Assembly: GCA_013365325.1 (NCBI GenBank)
Contig: JABVXV010000170.1
Span: 62,001-126,000, forward strand
Length of the DNA: 64,000 bases
From: Dipetalonema caudispina
Taxonomy: Eukaryota > Nematoda > Chromadorea > Rhabditida > Onchocercidae
Reading direction: 5' to 3'
The translations under genes were made by a program, and so were the position numbers. A model generated the notes under the pieces. It had not been told where the DNA came from. It did no database searches and saw only the letters and a program-made list of their open reading frames with translations. Positions 40,427 to 54,167 of the stretch are shown piece after piece. The stretch's first letter is position 1. Each line of letters opens with the position of its first letter.

Positions 40427-42549
40427 AAATGTGTAACTTTGAGTTGTAGTATGATGGGAAAAAGAAGGAAATTTATTGTGAAATAAAAGTAAATATGAAA
40501 AGTAAATTTTTACAAATTTAATATAACTGTAAAGGTTTGAAAGGAGGAGCACAAAGAGCACGTCAGTGTAACCAGTAACAGAACAATACCTAAATGGTTT
40601 TATAAATGTGGTACAACTTGGATAATAAAATGCAACAACATAATGATTAACAGCATGATCTATATTAATAGGAATTGATCGATAACTACAAGGATATTTG
40701 CACAGTTGATTAACTGATCGTTAACTCTCATTCGATGTCACATTAGTAAACTGGAACTCTAAATTAATTTGAAAAATCATCACTTCATTAAAACACCTAT
40801 TTCCGCCATAAAGATAAGAGTAAATTAAGATAAGATATATATTTTGTTAAAAATATTTCTCAACAGACATTCAGTATGAATTACAAACAACATATACAAA
40901 TATGGCTAGTTTAATACCACATACTCAGCAAAATTGTAAGAAAGGGAAACATGCATTGTTTCTCTCAACACTGGAAAGGATCCAAGGGAGCATAACGAGC
41001 ACTGGGGATCATTTTGATATCAAATAAAAATTTAGATCAAGGAGGTTAACGATAATACATCGCAAGCTTACCACCAAAAAACGTTTAAAATCCACAAATT
41101 CTATGGAATTTGTCCAGAATGCTGTATTCGCGGAGATGTAGTGGAACAGTTAACGAATGAGGTAAAAATTTTCTAATTTTAAAAATCATTATAAAATCCA
41201 GAAGACAAAGACTGATAACTTCCAAGCATGAATTTCTTTAAACAATTATTCGGTTTCTCTGATATATAGCAGCACATGTTTACACAAGTTCTGTAATTCG
41301 TACGAACAGTGATTGGTTTTTCCACATCTATACAACACGTCGACAACGTTATTAAAAATAATAAAGTTTAGAATTAAACTTGATAAAAAACTATGATTAG
41401 AGGAGATACATTTGACTGCTATCCAGAAGACGAAAACAAATGCATAAAATCCTTGAAAAAAGAAGAAAATTACATGGAAAACGAGTTAGTTACAAATGTT
41501 AAAAACAGAGGGATCAATAAAAAGAGGTTTTTACCCGTGAGTACTAAACTAAAAGAAAAAAAATAGATTGGTAAGAATTATCAAATGTAGTGTAAGCATG
41601 AAAGAAAAAAAGGTGCTTCAATGAAATTCCTAAAAAAGTACTATCCATGGAAAACGAAAAGTATGGATTTTATAAACTAAGAAGTTATTGCAAAGCAAAT
41701 ACTCCTTATATCGAAAAGTTCTGCATCGTTTGGATAATAGTGCCATTATGGGACACTCTCTAAAATACCGTTTTAAAGATTGTTGACACGAGAAAATTCT
41801 ACCAACATTGTGTCTTGCGTTTTAACTTTTAACTTTAGTTACAAGATTTCACAAATTTCGTGCAAATTAAATTAGATTTCTTCAAGTCCCAGTCACCATT
41901 AATAAAAACTTGTCATTTTAAGTTACTTTTTTCCTTACGTGAATAATGAAGGTTTATTGGAAAAAACGCAATCCATGAATATAATATGTAAAATAATTTT
42001 CTGCTTGATGCAGGAATTTACAGACTGTAATGTACAGAAAGAAGTAGAATGGCTGTGAAACAGTGAAATAATGCAACGAAAATGTAATTTAAAATACCAA
42101 CTTGAAAAATAATTCAAAACCTAATAATGAGGCAACACGTTCCAGGAAACATTGATTCTTACTATGTGTCGGCTGAAAAAAAGACAGCATCAGATCGAAA
42201 ATGACAAATATTCATCAATCAATAACACTATGGTTAGGGTAATGCAGGAGAAACAGTTTTAATTTTAGCCGAACAACAAGTAACACCGATTTCTAGGCCT
42301 GCCTAAAGTTGTCCGAAAAAACTCATATTCAGCTTTACCAAACAGTTGTCAACCTAACATCGTTATATTCACATATGATTTTGGGAGAAAACAGATAAGA
42401 GAGGACACTAATTAATACGTCTTGCATTTCGAAAGGAGATAAAAATATCAAGACTAAAAATGCCCAAACTTATATCAGTACCATTTACTTAAATTTCTTT
42501 CACTTCAGATAATTCTCAAAAGCAAAACAAACAGATAACAAATGTTGAT

Positions 42550-45500
42550 TTAAAACCTACTATTAGTAACTCGCTGAGAACTGTCATTTTCAGATGATTC
42601 TTCTTCCGGCAACAATTCTGGTTCCGACATTTCTGGAGACGATACAACATACACCATCCCCTCAAATTAAAAAAGAAGTTTAATCGCATGCAAATAAGTT
42701 TGAATGTTGGGTTTATCATACAAGGTTGCCAAATTCAAAAGCAAAGTAGTTAACATTTAAGACATTGCATGTATAAATTCTTCATCCACCTCTCGTTAAC
42801 CAGAAAATCCCTTCTTTGTTTTCCTTTCACCAGTTCCTTCTCATATGAGAACAAACAAGTTTTGAGCTTAGCAATTTCAACCTTTTTCTATCTTCTTTCA
42901 ACTTCCAAACATTGAAGGGTTTGGATTAGTCTCAAAAAGTTTTGCGCTTTTTCCACTTCAAAGGAAGAATAATTTATATTTCTCATATACAATTCCATTT
43001 TCAGAAAATAGATGACAAGTTTGCATATCAGTTAAACAAGCAGTTGAAAAGTATTGGGATATACAACAAAAGAAGCTAACCTCAGCTCTTCTCCTGAAAC
43101 GTGCTAAAATTAATCGATCTTCTATGTGCTGCAATCCTGCATCACCACTTTCATTATCGTCTTCTTGACCACTTCCATCTTCATCGTCATCATGATTCTC
43201 AAGTGAAAAAGAATTAATAACTTTAAAACTTTGCATCCAGCCAAATTAAGAAAAAAGGAGAGAACGATCTGCAGAAAAAATCCAAAGTTCCAGATCGTGC
43301 CGAATGGTATAAATATGTCCTTTTTTACAATACTAGTCTACCAAGACTGTACAATCCCTCACTGAAGTAACAGCTCAGTGTTATGAATCATTTTTTAAGT
43401 TGTTAACACAGATGAGGTAAACGCTAGAGAAAAGTGTAAAACTTACCTGAGCATTTCGTATTAATCTCGCTGCTAATATCATTCGATCATTGCTAGCATC
43501 ATTTTCCGATAAGTCGTGGAAACCATTATCCTCCGGAACCTCTTCATCAATGCCGCTCTGGAAGTATAATCTATAAGTCTTATTTTTTCGACATTTTTGT
43601 TTGGACAAAAACTGAGAAACTTGCAGCGGCAAAAAAAAAAAAAAATTTGTTCGGCTCAAACGAATAGATACAAAGTTTCGCTTAAAATAAAATTCAATTT
43701 CAAAAGTAAAACTTCTAGGAGTTTTTTCTAATTGCATCCGATGTAGTAAGAAAAACTTTCCACGAACAGTAGTGAGAAGATCGAAAAATGCTAGCATATT
43801 AATATCCTCATCAACACTTTCACCATTTCCTGGATCAGAATAATCCGTGCTTGGTATTATGCTTCGTCTTCTCGGCTCCAAATAAAAGCCATTCAAATCC
43901 CATGCGCTCCATAACTTAATAAAACTATCTCGAGTACAAAAAGGTTGCAACATCTCAACTAACTGGTCTCAGCCACGGTGCACATGCTTTCAGAGATATG
44001 CGTGGTATCGAATTGTTATTACAGCGTATTAGGCCAGTAAAAAATTGTAAATTGGAACAAAAATATTCGAGTGATTACTTTTATAATCTTTTCAACTCCC
44101 GATGAGAACAAAAGCCTGTTCAGGGAACTGTAACGCGCATGATTGACAATCGACCGATGACCTTCTAAAACCCGATAAGCTTTGTAAACGGTTTGTCCTG
44201 AAAAAAATTAGCAAAATGCATAAACATTTCAATATAAGCAGGCATATGATAATGTATGCGTTATGTTTTCGGCAAAAACTAAAAGTAAATTTTCTTACAC
44301 CATACCGCCGTACGCATAAGACATTTTATGTTTAACTACTTTACAGAGAAAAAAACTTTTTACCAACAGTTTCTCGGTCCTCAGGCACTTTCCAGATATA
44401 TATATTCCAATCGTCCGAACCAGTCATTACAAGATCGCGACTTATAAATGAACACGATTTAACTGTACAGGAATTCAGGTAATTTTGATCGTTGAATTCT
44501 ACACTGCCACCACCATTTAACTTAAATGTTCTTAATCGGAAATCACATAAAGTGTAAACAAAACCTGATTAAGATAATCCTATTGAAAGAGCAAAAAGTA
44601 CCCTGCTATTTAACCCATATTCTCAAAAAGGATTGAGGTGACAATTAAATTTAAAATACATCCTTCTAACTTTGACTTTACTTATAGCATGAAGTCTTGT
44701 TTTAATACCTAAAATCATGAAAATACGCCCAAGGCATTTAAGGGAATCGAATTAATAGTAGTTCAACAACGAGAACACTGTGATCCTGTTCTCGGCTTAT
44801 TTTTAAGTTGAATGGTGTTAACTATGTATTTACCCAACTAAATTAAGCGATTGATAGAAAAAACTGGGCTCCAATCCACAATCCAAATTGATACAAAAAT
44901 TTTTACTGCAAACAATGATATCTTAATAAAACATACGTCATACAATATGGGTGACGTACGGCTACGTGTGGCAAATATAGCTTCCCCATCATCACTCCAC
45001 TGACCATACATAACAGAACTAATATTTAAATTTACGCGCGCTCTAGTTAATTGATCAAACTGGAAACAAGGGCTGAAATTTTAAAAATCACTAAATTTAA
45101 AAGTTTGATTGTTATGTAAATAAACAGCGTAATGCACTTGCCGCAGTAAAACAAATTTGTGAACTATTAAGTTGAGAGGATTTTACGAAGATCAATATTT
45201 CTCTAAAATGTCTTCCTTTTATCAAAATGCCTACCGGCATGTTTGTATCACTATTTCTTTTGATAATTTTACACAGTTTCTAATAAGGGTGCCATGATCA
45301 ACAAGTATAATTTTACTTAAAAAATCAAATAAATTTTAGAGTAGCTTCAAACTGAAAGAATTATAAAATCCCTAACCTGTCAAGTTTGCGGATATCATGC
45401 AATGATAAGCCATCACGTCCATTACAGACCGATATAATGTGCACTTGTCGGGGATTGAACTGGGCACAATACATCGTTCCTAAATGCCTGATTTACTATT

Positions 45501-47101
45501 AGAAGCTAATTCAACTCACTTCTGGTTAAATAAAAGAAATCAAAGACAAAACACACCTGAACTTTCAACGGCAATTGTTTCTTCACCTCCTCGCAAATCA
45601 TACAAGCGAACTTTTCCATCTTCTGAGGCAGACATTATCACTGAATCATCCTTGGGCTAAAAAAGTACTACAGCAGTCCGAATATACTGTTATTGTGATG
45701 TTTAAGGGGTTTGGCTTTTGACGTAAAGTCTTATCTCACATTCATGCTATAGACTACCGCTACAAAAAGCCAAGTGAATAGCAGATTTAAAACTACTCGG
45801 ATGTGTGAAAGACCGCAGTTGCACTGACGATGACTGATTCTAGTCAATCAGTTCGTGAACTACCACATCTAAGATAGGGTATGAAATTCATTCTTCTTGT
45901 ATATCATAATCCACTATGTAAAAACATTTGAGAAAGCCTAGTTCATCTTAATTATGATCTTACATTTACAGCAACATTATAAATAGGCTCGTCAGCTTTA
46001 AAGCGAAGTAACACACTGGTCGTTGCAATATCATGAACGTACAAAAACGAATCATTCCCGGCTGAATAAAGTTTTTCACATCTGAAAAATACCGTGAATA
46101 ATATTAACATTACGTGTAGCTCAGTACAAGACTACTTAAGTATGGAATATAGTAGTTTGTGAAGCAAATCATAAGAGATTGGACCACAAAGGCATGTTAT
46201 ACATATTTGATCACATCTCACTGATAATTTCTGCTTATTTATTTAATTTTGGATTCCACTAGATGTTCGACGGTATTTTTCCTCCCTAACTAATAAATCC
46301 TCTTGTGTACCGACCTTAGATTTACTTTCTACAAACACTCCAGTCCAACAAAATCTTTAAATTTTAAGAAAGATGTAACCCAAAAACAAACTTATTGGAA
46401 AATCCAACAGAAAATATGTTAGAATAATGCATCTGTCTCATAATAGCCACAGGCTTCGGATTTTCCATCACTTGAACATCATTAAGTTTCCACATTAACA
46501 CTCGTCGATCATCGCCACCTATTACGATATTTACTTTACAACTTTTACAACTTTTGATTAAAAGAATTGCAAGTTATCATTCTCCCCCAACGTGGAACCA
46601 GTTTCTCTATAACAGGATAAAAACAGAAAAATAGGAAAATTAAAAGAAATGACATTTTTTAAAAAAAAGATTTATTACTCAAAACTGCTTTACTATATAG
46701 CAATAAATGATATGAGATGAAAAATATCGTAAAAATCATTCACATCATTCAACAGGAATTAACTTAGCTTATAGTAATATCAGTTACACGGAAAGCTCAT
46801 AAAGACAACCGTGTCTTTTACTCCGTAATTTTTTTAGCTTTTTTTATAAGCAATAATAAATTGGAGAAAACAAACAAACAAAAACAAAAACAGCTGACTT
46901 ACCGCTAGCTAAAAAATTTTCATCTGTTGATGCTTCGATAGCATTTACACAACCGTAATGACCTTTTACATCCTTCTGATAGATATTCCTATTGGGAAGA
47001 TCAAGAAATGGGAATTCCCATGAATTGTGTACATTTTTGCCAAGCCCTTTACGACGAAAAAATCCACTAACAGCATGATGTTTCTCACCTACACCCACCA
47101 T
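42550..47101 (-). CDS. DCAF5: DCAF5-like WD40 protein (DDB1-CUL4 substrate receptor)
   Basis: Twelve exons: 47101-46903, 46518-46392, 46081-45964, 45656-45557, 45479-45377, 45072-44933, 44564-44364, 44197-44079, 43914-43768, 43557-43447, 43197-43081, 42660-42550; 1593 nt, 530 aa. The N-terminus RNIYQKDVKGHYGCVNAIE followed by GGDDRRVLMW, and later GSDDWNIYIWKVP, SSGVEKIIKLW and MLAFFDLL, matches DCAF5, including the motif after the propeller. WD40 repeats occupy about residues 45-380. The rest is acidic and low in complexity (DDDEDGSGQEDDNESGD). DCAF proteins dock substrates on CRL4 ubiquitin ligases. A CTGTTTCAG acceptor gives a leader from 47152. Least certain are the exon 6 donor (chosen for phase) and the intron between exons 9 and 10, where the frame also stays open. 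Human DCAF5 is longer at the C-terminus. Confidence 0.87.
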
Positions 47102-47152
47102 ACCTTCAAACAATCCAACAAACTTCTATCGCTATCAGTTTTCAGACAGCTT

Positions 47153-47338
47153 CTGAAACAGCATTTTGATAACTAAAATCCTGAAAAATACACATCACTG
47201 AAGCACACTACTCGATGAAAAATGTGTGAAGTTAAGAGACGAAGATCACTGATTGCGTAGGAGAGTGAAAATGCAAAACGCAACAATAACAACAACAGCA
47301 ACAACATCAACAACAATGAAGACAATAACAACAACAAT

Positions 47339-47391
<53 letters not shown>

Positions 47392-48635
47392 CGACAACAA
47401 TAATAATAATAATAATAACACGGTAGTGACTAAACTGTGACCACTGGCTATCTTAGAAAGCTCTCCATCTTTGTGTCGGACAGACAATGAGAGTGGCCAA
47501 TACACATAGACAACAAAACGGAATGAATAACCTCTGACCTGGGCAGTAACGAAACCCACTACAAGACAAATACGATAAAGAAAATGTCCGAATAAACTAT
47601 GCGTAGCGCATTACTCCAATTACTCCAATTCACAGATCACAAAATCGATAAAACGGAAGAGAAGAGAAGAGAATTATAGAGGAAAGAAGAGATCTATATC
47701 TATCTATTTATATCACTGACTTTTATGTTTATGTCCCACTTTTAGTGCTTAAGATATTGCCATTTCAATAAGTCATCAAACTAACAACAGAAAAAAAAAA
47801 GTGTAACAGTTGACCATAATTATTTCCCATATAGTTAAAAATATAAAACGTAATTTATAAAATGAAAAAAAAAAAAACATCTAAATTGAGTTATTTAGAT
47901 GAAGATAAAAATGGAATAATTTGAAATATCCAATATAATACTTACTTCTGAAATATTGGCCAACCTGAATGGTGACAATTTCTGCTTTAACCGTTAATCA
48001 ACCTATAGACCTATGGAAATATTAATAATTAGAAAGAATTAGGAATATGGCTTACTCATTAAGTACGATCATTTTTACTCTTAAACTAAACATTCTAATC
48101 ATAACTTTAACTACAATAATGGAAGACCTCACAAGTTGAAAAATCTCTTCATATTATTTAGCTATTTAAACCTTTCCTATAGGTTGTTTATTTGGCAAAT
48201 CAGCACCTATCATTTGTATGTTATCTGTTTGTTAGTGCCATTATGCTTCCTTTTTTTCTATGGCAATGTTACATTTTATTATATACTATGTTTTTTTCTC
48301 AATCTTTGCATTATTGTTTCTCGAAATTCTTATCAATCTTTGGAGTATTACAATTTTTAATGATATTTCTTCCTTTTTCATTTTATCTTGCAATTTTTAT
48401 CATTTTGTTTACGTCCTTCTGCTCATTGTATTTTATTGCCATGAACTTTATTGGGGTGTTTTCGCTCGCTAAAGCTAATTGCAAAGGAATATTAAATATT
48501 CAATTTTGACGAAATTAATATTTTTACCATTATCATTTGTAATTTTGATAAATAAGCAATAAATAAAGATTCAGTGAATTTTCCGCAAATCGAAAGATTT
48601 AAAAAAAGTGAAATAGGTTTTTTTTTTTTTATCAG
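47153..48635. other. Divergent intergenic region between the DCAF5-like gene and HDAC11
   Basis: It holds the promoters of two oppositely directed genes, a CAA microsatellite next to the DCAF5-like start, and a T-rich stretch (48130-48510). That stretch gives overlapping hydrophobic open frames in all three plus-strand phases, typical of composition rather than coding. Confidence 0.5.
47277..47419. repeat. CAA/AAC trinucleotide microsatellite upstream of the DCAF5-like gene
   Basis: About 140 bp of interrupted (CAA)n running into (AAT)n, starting about 125 bp upstream of the inferred leader of the DCAF5-like gene. The leucine-rich reading on the minus strand is a repeat artefact. Confidence 0.9.
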
Positions 48636-48723
48636 AAATCATTTTGGACTTTGAATGTATCTCAAACGTTGCGTGTCATTTGAATTCCGGTTTAACTAGC
48701 AATTGTTAATACACTGATCAAAC

Positions 48724-51121
48724 ATGGCTGAAAAGAGATTCGTCGATGATAATGATCGAAGTTCAATCGAAAAACCACTAACAAACAGGTCTGTTTAATG
48801 ATAGAAATCTCGTTTTGGATAGAATTGAATTGATCAGCGATTATTGTTCTTTTTAATGAGTGATTGCGTAATTATTGGCCGATATACAAGTGTGTCACCA
48901 CTAAATAAATAAACGGATTTTATTGATTGATTAGATGATTTGTTGATATTGATAACAATTGAAATGTACAAAAATTCTTTAAAATTTGAGTTTGAAAGAA
49001 TTGATTTATCACCTAATTATTTTTCTTTAAGCAGACAGTTAGCTGCCGTAAAAGCGTCAAAACTGTACAAAGAAATCAAGCGAGGTCAGCTGCCCATTGT
49101 ATATCATCCCATTTATAATATATCATTTTGTGGAATCGAACGATGCCATCCATTTGATTCACGTAAATGGGGACGTGTTTACGAGACACTATTACGTAAG
49201 TTATAATCTTATGTTAAATATTTGCTAGGTCAAGTAATTTTTATTGATCTTCCAGGTTCAAAAAAAATCCAGAAAATTAAAATTCATCATTTTTATCATA
49301 AAGGCACTTAAGTATTGAGTGATTAATATTTTAATATACCTTTCATTGCCGTATTGATTTCGATTTATGTCTTCTCGGTGCACTGAATCACTGAGTACAT
49401 CTTGTCGTTTTCTTTCTCTTTTATTTCAGAATCAGGGATGTTTGAAGAAGAACAAACGATAAGGCCATCGGAAGCAAGCATAGACGATCTACGTGTTGTA
49501 CATTCATCGATCTACCTTTCATCATTACGCTGTCCATGTTATGTTGCGAAGATGGTTGAAGTTACACCTGTTGCTTTGATACCTCCATGTATTATCAACA
49601 AAGTCCTCCTGAAGCCATTCCGATATCATACTGATAAGTTTTATAAGCGCCCATTCCGATATCATACTGATAAGTTTTATAAGCGCACAGCAATATATAC
49701 ACTTTCATGTGTTTTTCTTCGTTTCAGTGCACGTTTATACTAGCTGACCATTAGTTTTCAGTGCACATTAGCTATGCACGGATTTCATTAAATGTATCGG
49801 TGCATATTCGTTGGAAAGTGCAAACTATTTTAATGCTGCACTGTTGAAGTTGTACAAATGGACAAATATACGCTTCATTTATCATTTGAAGGCGGCACAA
49901 TATTGGCAGCCAGGCTTGCACTAACATCCGGTTGGGCAATAAATATTGGTGGTGGTTTTCATCATGCAAGCCGTTCAAAGGGTGGTGGTTTTTGTATTTA
50001 TGCTGATATCACTTTGGCACTAACATTCTTATTCGTCAATCAGTTGATTTCAAAAGCAATGATTGTTGATTTAGATGCTCATCAGGTTATTTCATATGTA
50101 CTTTAGCTGCATCTTCTTGTCTGCTTCTTTCCGTTCTATCTTGTATCATGTTCTGACTGATAGCACTTTTTATTAATTCTCATTGAACTTTAATTCTACT
50201 TTGGTTTTTAGTTCTTTACTGATCAATCAGTTATTTTAGGGTAATGGTCATGAAAATGATTTTAACGGTGACAGTCGCGTTTATATAATGGATATGTTCA
50301 ATAGTCGTATTTATCCGAATGATTTAAGAGCGAGACGTAAAATCTTTGTGTTGCTTATTCTGACTATAAAATTAAAACAATGTCCGCAAAATTAAAGATT
50401 TAGTCTTGACATTGAAATATGGAAGCAAATTCCTAGCTGGAAATTGACATAGTAAAAAGCTATATGTTATATCAAGACTAAATATCAACTTTTACTAACT
50501 GTAGTCTTTAAATCAAGAAATACTGGATGATAACTTTTAATTTCTTACCATATACTTCTAACATTATATTAGGTTTCCTGCTAGTTCCAGAGTTATGCCT
50601 GCTTTTTAGATGCTATAAGAAGATCAGTTCATCTTCATGTTGGTACACAAGATGCAGAATATCTCTCCCTACTTTCTAGTAATCTTGAAGATGTCCTGAG
50701 CGAATTCCAACCTGATATAATCGTATATAATGCGGGAACTGATTGTCTTCGAGGCGATCCGCTTGGGTTATTGTCAATATCCTGGAAGGTTGTTGTATTT
50801 TTTTCTTAGAGATTGAGAGCTTTCTTTTTGTCAATTCAGATCGATTCGGAAATTCAGAGTAGTTTTATATATCCTGTTAGCAGCGTTTAAGTCCAAGTAC
50901 TTTTATTCTTTTTTTTTTGTTTATGGTGATCTCATTATTTCTTGTTACAGCATTTTTAGGGAATTCGAAAACGTGATGAAATAGTTTTCAAAATGGCTCG
51001 CGATAGGCATATTCCAGTTGTAATGCTATTAAGTGGTGGATATATGCCGAATACTCATGAAGTCATTGCCAAGTCGATCCTGAATTTGTACGATAAGAAT
51101 TTATTAAGGGTAGAACTATAA
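48724..51121 (+). CDS. HDAC11: Class IV histone deacetylase, HDAC11
   Basis: Seven exons: 48724-48788, 49035-49195, 49430-49633, 49892-50085, 50240-50336, 50610-50788, 50960-51121; 1062 nt, 353 aa (human 347). Seen: PIVYHPIYNISF near the start, the catalytic His pair in GGGFHHAS (about residues 167-168), zinc ligands in VDLDAHQGNGHE and NAGTD, and the active-site Tyr in LLSGGYMPN. HDAC11 enzymes remove long-chain acyl groups from lysine and act in nucleus and cytoplasm. The acceptor at 48635 gives an 88-base leader. Odd: the homology-based end of exon 3 reads ACTG|ATAAGT, AT in place of GT, and an exact in-frame 36-bp duplication follows. A canonical phase-compatible GT lies 75 bases on (T|GTGTTT, 49709), which would insert about 25 residues. 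The rest is regular. Confidence 0.93.
49615..49686 (+). repeat. Exact 36-bp tandem duplication at HDAC11 exon 3
   Basis: 49615-49650 and 49651-49686 are identical. Each unit reads in frame as PFRYHTDKFYKR. The unit covers the predicted exon end and the first bases of the predicted intron, so the donor region itself is doubled. Confidence 0.95.
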
Positions 51122-51808
51122 ACAAAATTTCATGTAACCCAATTTATCTCGAAAGAAAACTGTACTTTATTACAATAGTGTACTAGTCTTTTAATATTTC
51201 TGAAGAACGATGATTCCATCAAATAGTCTTTCGTGTTTTGTATTGTTCTTTTATTATTATCAAGATAATCGAAACAAAAAAGTTAGGAAAGCCGCATATT
51301 GCATATCAACTTTCTGGAAGTACTGTGTAATCCATCAGTCACTTCAAATCAAAAAGAAAAAGTCGGGTTAGGAAAGGAACTTGAGTGATAAGAATGTTTA
51401 TATTTAGTGTATTGATAGTAATATTGAAAATGTGGTATAAATGCTGTTATGCTGCAAGTTAACTCCTGAACAATATATACTTTACCTCATTTATGTAATG
51501 CATAAACAGTATTGCTATTTTCCTTTGTTGTCAGCATTTATTTGTATGTATAAAATTGTTGTAAAATTAAACTAGGATATATGCATGAGGAGAAGAGAAA
51601 GGAATGAGAACGAATCGGGGAATGTTAAGATAATTTTGCTTGGTGATGAGATTGAACCATCTGATAGGCATGAAGCTTGCAGCAACTATACATGCTTTGC
51701 CCTCATTTTTTTCTTTGATATTTTTCTCTCAAAATGAGAAAAAAAGCCCCGTGATTCATTTCATTGGTGTTTTAAAAACATCGGAGAGAGAGATAGGAAG
51801 GGCGATAG

Positions 51809-51839
<31 letters not shown>

Positions 51840-54167
51840 ACAACGAAATAGAGATAAGGGATGGGACCAATCACAGCATCATCATTTCATATGATACAGT
51901 TCTTGATGATCAAACGAAGTGGCAGTTTTCATTATGTTTTTGCCATAAATTTTCCAATAATTTCGTCTTTTTTGATAAATTTACAGCCAATCCTGCTATT
52001 CACTTTAATGAGCTTTGAAGTTTCTATTAAGTGGGAAATTTAGTTATTGATGCTAGTAAATTAATTGATATCGATAGTTGGACATGCAGCTTACATTATT
52101 AATGAATGATGAATTAGATACTGTTGTAGAATGTGTCATGACATATTAGTACTAAACAATAGCTGAAGGAATGCTACTATGATTGGGATAAATTCTGCTA
52201 AAATTAATGAGACGATTGTGGGCTCATCAACAGAGAGTTTTGAGGTGATCTTAAAACTCAAAGTTTAACTCAAATTAATTCGAATCTGAAGAGCAAAAGA
52301 TATATTGAATTTAATTTCATATTACACTTTAATTTTTACACTTATTGAAATGTATTTCAAAACGATAATATCAGTCTCTTACTGATTGCAAGATTCCTAA
52401 GTAAGAGCATCAATTACAGTTGAAATGAAGCAAATATTGGGATTCTGATATCAGTTGTCAAGCTATGTCTAAATGATTCATATATACAGTGCAGTATATA
52501 TCTCTTTTATTTATAGGTAAACAACGAATTTTCTTAAAAAAATGGAGAAATATGTAAACATTTACTTAGAAATGAAATATTTTCACAATACGGGAGATAT
52601 TAAGGATCATTCTGAAAGTTTTCCGGTAGCTTTCCCAATTTAATATTTAGAAAGAGAATTAGTCGTTACTAAATCTCTCAGATAATTTAAATATTCATCA
52701 TGCTTTTGAAGTGTGAAATTTTTTCATTTCGTTAAAATTTTGCTTCACGAAGAAGAAAGTAGCGATGTGTTTTGTCGAAATAGCACTATGAGTAGAACTA
52801 TTAGAAGCACTTAAATTTATTTTAGAGCAGTAAGCCTTTCATAATTAAAGACTGATAATGAACGATTTGTTATTTTTTTTTTTCAAGATCAAACGGAATT
52901 TTCTTCTAATTAATAAAAAGATTGAAACTAATACATGAATCCATCTCTTTTTTTTTTCTTTTTTTAATTGGAAGCTTCATTAAATGTTGTCTTTTTAGAA
53001 TTATTCAACGCTTTCCAGTATTAATTACATGGAGCAATACTAATAAACTCTATGGGCATCATATAGAAATAGATTAATGTCAATGAAATTCTCGAATTTA
53101 TTTTAAAAGTTCTTTTTTTTTTTTTGGAATTGGTTGTCCAAGGCCAATATCAGCAGGTTTTGTCTGGCTAAGTTTGGGTCCAGACCTACCTGTCGATATT
53201 GCCCGCGGGCAGTCACATACCTTATTTGTGTTCATATTTCAATTCGGAGAAGAAAAAAAAATGGCAAACTTGATGTGGCTGTTACGGAAAAGGTTGCATT
53301 GTTTATCGTAGTATTAGAAGTTTTTTATTTGGCTTAGATAGTCCTCAATGTTGCTAGCATTTACTCGAGTGTGGCTATTACATTGGCTTTATTTTCCAGA
53401 AATTCAAATCATTACAAGAAGGCAATGGTTTATATCCGACATACAGGATTTTTCGATTCATGATGCTACGGAAAACGGGCAGTATTCTACTAGCTCATAA
53501 ATTTTTTACTACGAATTATTATGCAAGAAGTGGTTACAATTAGGAGTTCGAATTAATTGATTCTATTCTTAAGATCAAAAATTTCCACTTTTTGCATCAC
53601 TATACCTAATTCTAACTTTATCATTGTTCATATCAATTTGTTAGGTTACTTTCTTTGTTCTAAAATACCTATGTAAAAAAGTTCACGATATGCAGCCAAT
53701 ATCGTTAAATTAAACAGCAACAACAATAATATAACTTCCAGATTGGATACACTGTATTATTCAACAGGTTTGCCATGATGTCATAGGATTACTACTCTAT
53801 ATAGATTTCATATTTATCTGTCAAAATGTAGCAAACAATTATATCTTCATCAAAAGAAATACATTAAAGCTTATTGGAGCATTATTTAATTAATGAAGAA
53901 CTGGTGGATAAAAATTGTTTATTACTGTCAATTATGATATAAATTTTTACTTTTACAGAAAACATACAACAATTTCAGAGCGATAATAATAATAGTAATC
54001 AAAATAATATTAATAAAAATAAAATAATAATAATATTAATGATTATGATAATAATAAAAATAAGAATATTAATAATGATGCTTTGTTAACAATGTTATCT
54101 CTTTACTGCGTTTAGCTTTTTTCATAGGACAAAATAAAGCGATAGCAGAGAATGATTTTCATATTAT
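51122..54167. other. Gap between HDAC11 and the first globin
   Basis: Both neighbouring genes end here. It contains poly-A runs (51809-51837), T-runs and an AAT-rich patch at about 53980-54080. No supported exon was found. A 67-codon frame at 53134-53337 has no splice or family support. Confidence 0.5.

Larger units (their letters stand above)
37631..42549. other. 4.9 kb region upstream of the M1 peptidase
   Basis: No exon could be supported. It contains a TAG trinucleotide tract, a CT-rich tract, several A/T runs and a tandem AACCGGTT pair, each listed separately. It should include the M1 promoter and the 3' end of the DCAF5-like gene. Confidence 0.5.

Noticed and set aside
47173..47559. 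128-codon leucine-rich minus-strand frame
   Set aside because: Produced by the CAA microsatellite read as TTG/TTA codons.
48130..48510. Overlapping hydrophobic open frames up to 105 codons
   Set aside because: A T-rich stretch gives Phe/Leu/Ile-rich readings in three plus-strand phases at once, a composition effect rather than a membrane protein gene.
53134..53337. 67-codon frame with several Cys after a T-run
   Set aside because: No start context, family or neighbouring exon. Treated as chance.
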